Positions 5,164-5,379 of a stretch of 5,379 nt of DNA are shown here, piece by piece. The notes under the pieces are model-generated. The model searched no databases. It saw only the letters and a program-made list of their open reading frames with translations, and was not told where the DNA came from. Numbering within the stretch: the stretch's first letter is position 1; each line of letters opens with the position of its first letter. Position numbers and translations under genes: made by a program. Source of the stretch: Pseudomonadota bacterium (GTDB lineage Bacteria > Desulfobacterota > Desulfobacteria > Desulfobacterales > Desulfobacteraceae); NCBI GenBank assembly GCA_018816605.1, contig JAHIVS010000715.1, forward strand, positions 1 through 5,379. The letters are read 5' to 3'.

Positions 5164-5379
5164 ATGAATGAAGAAAAAATTGTACCCATAATATTAGCGG
5201 CTCCGCACAAGAATCTTTATGAAAAATTGCACCCCGCTTTTATCGTGGACAGTAGATATAGTATTCAAACTATCATTCAAAATTGGTCTGATTTTGAAAA
5301 TAACCTTGTTCAATATCGACCAGAACTTGTTGTTGTGCAAGCCGATCTTGCACCTACGGCTGATGCGCTCATAGGTGCA
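5164..5379 (+). CDS. N-terminus of a probable TadZ/CpaE-like protein (partial)
   Basis: Seventy-two codons are open to the window edge with no stop, so the gene is incomplete at its 3' end. The product begins MNEEKIVPIILAAP and shows alternating strands and helices like a receiver fold: strand KIVPIILAA, helix (HKNLYEKLHPAF), a second strand and helix, then strand PELVVVQADL. In a true response regulator this last strand ends in the phosphorylated Asp; the aligned residue here appears to be Gln, so it looks like an atypical, non-phosphorylated receiver. CpaE/TadZ proteins carry such a domain before a MinD/ParA-type ATPase and place the Tad machine in the cell. Position directly after cpaB (28-bp gap, strong ribosome-binding site) fits. 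The ATPase half is outside the window, so another receiver-like protein remains possible. Confidence 0.6.
   Translation, partial: MNEEKIVPIILAAPHKNLYEKLHPAFIVDSRYSIQTIIQNWSDFENNLVQYRPELVVVQADLAPTADALIGA

Overview
The window reads as part of a bacterial gene cluster for a membrane-spanning secretion, pilus or DNA-transfer apparatus. All convincing genes lie on the + strand. Base composition is moderate, there is no rRNA, and the only RNA-gene-like trace is a degenerate tRNA-like element at the left edge. In the Tad genes, a CpaB/RcpC protein (4221-5135) is followed directly by the start of what looks like a TadZ/CpaE-type protein (5164 to the window end), with no secretin gene (cpaC/rcpA) between them. 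Diderm Tad clusters usually have that secretin, so its absence suggests a single-membrane lineage. Together with the overall look of the proteins this makes Chloroflexota (Anaerolineae-like) my best guess. That is inference, not proof.

Layout. Positions 50-103 hold a tRNA-like relic with a good T-arm and acceptor stem but no proper D-arm or variable loop. Positions 104-418 contain no confident gene. They hold two perfect 10-bp inverted repeats, one compound hairpin and a doubtful 57-codon reading frame (179-352). Positions 419-3856 encode a 1145-residue P-loop ATPase of the FtsK/HerA/VirB4 superfamily, split by a roughly 230-residue Ser/Thr/Gly/His-rich insertion with six-residue repeats. A strong ribosome-binding site then leads to a 79-residue protein with two membrane helices (3873-4112). 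A 108-bp gap with a small hairpin precedes cpaB (4221-5135), and a pseudo-receiver-like N-terminus runs off the right edge (5164-5379).

How the parts may work together. The HerA/VirB4-type ATPase would be a hexameric motor, the two-helix protein a small membrane subunit (VirB2/VirB3-like or a small pilin in topology only), CpaB a periplasmic or cell-surface pilus assembly factor, and the last gene a polar-localising TadZ/CpaE factor. A VirB4/HerA-type motor just upstream of Tad assembly genes is not the standard Tad order, whose motor is the unrelated CpaF/TadA ATPase. A hybrid pilus/DNA-translocation system is therefore the most interesting hypothesis here. The window does not reach far enough to show whether cpaF, tadB and tadC, or a relaxase and coupling protein, follow.
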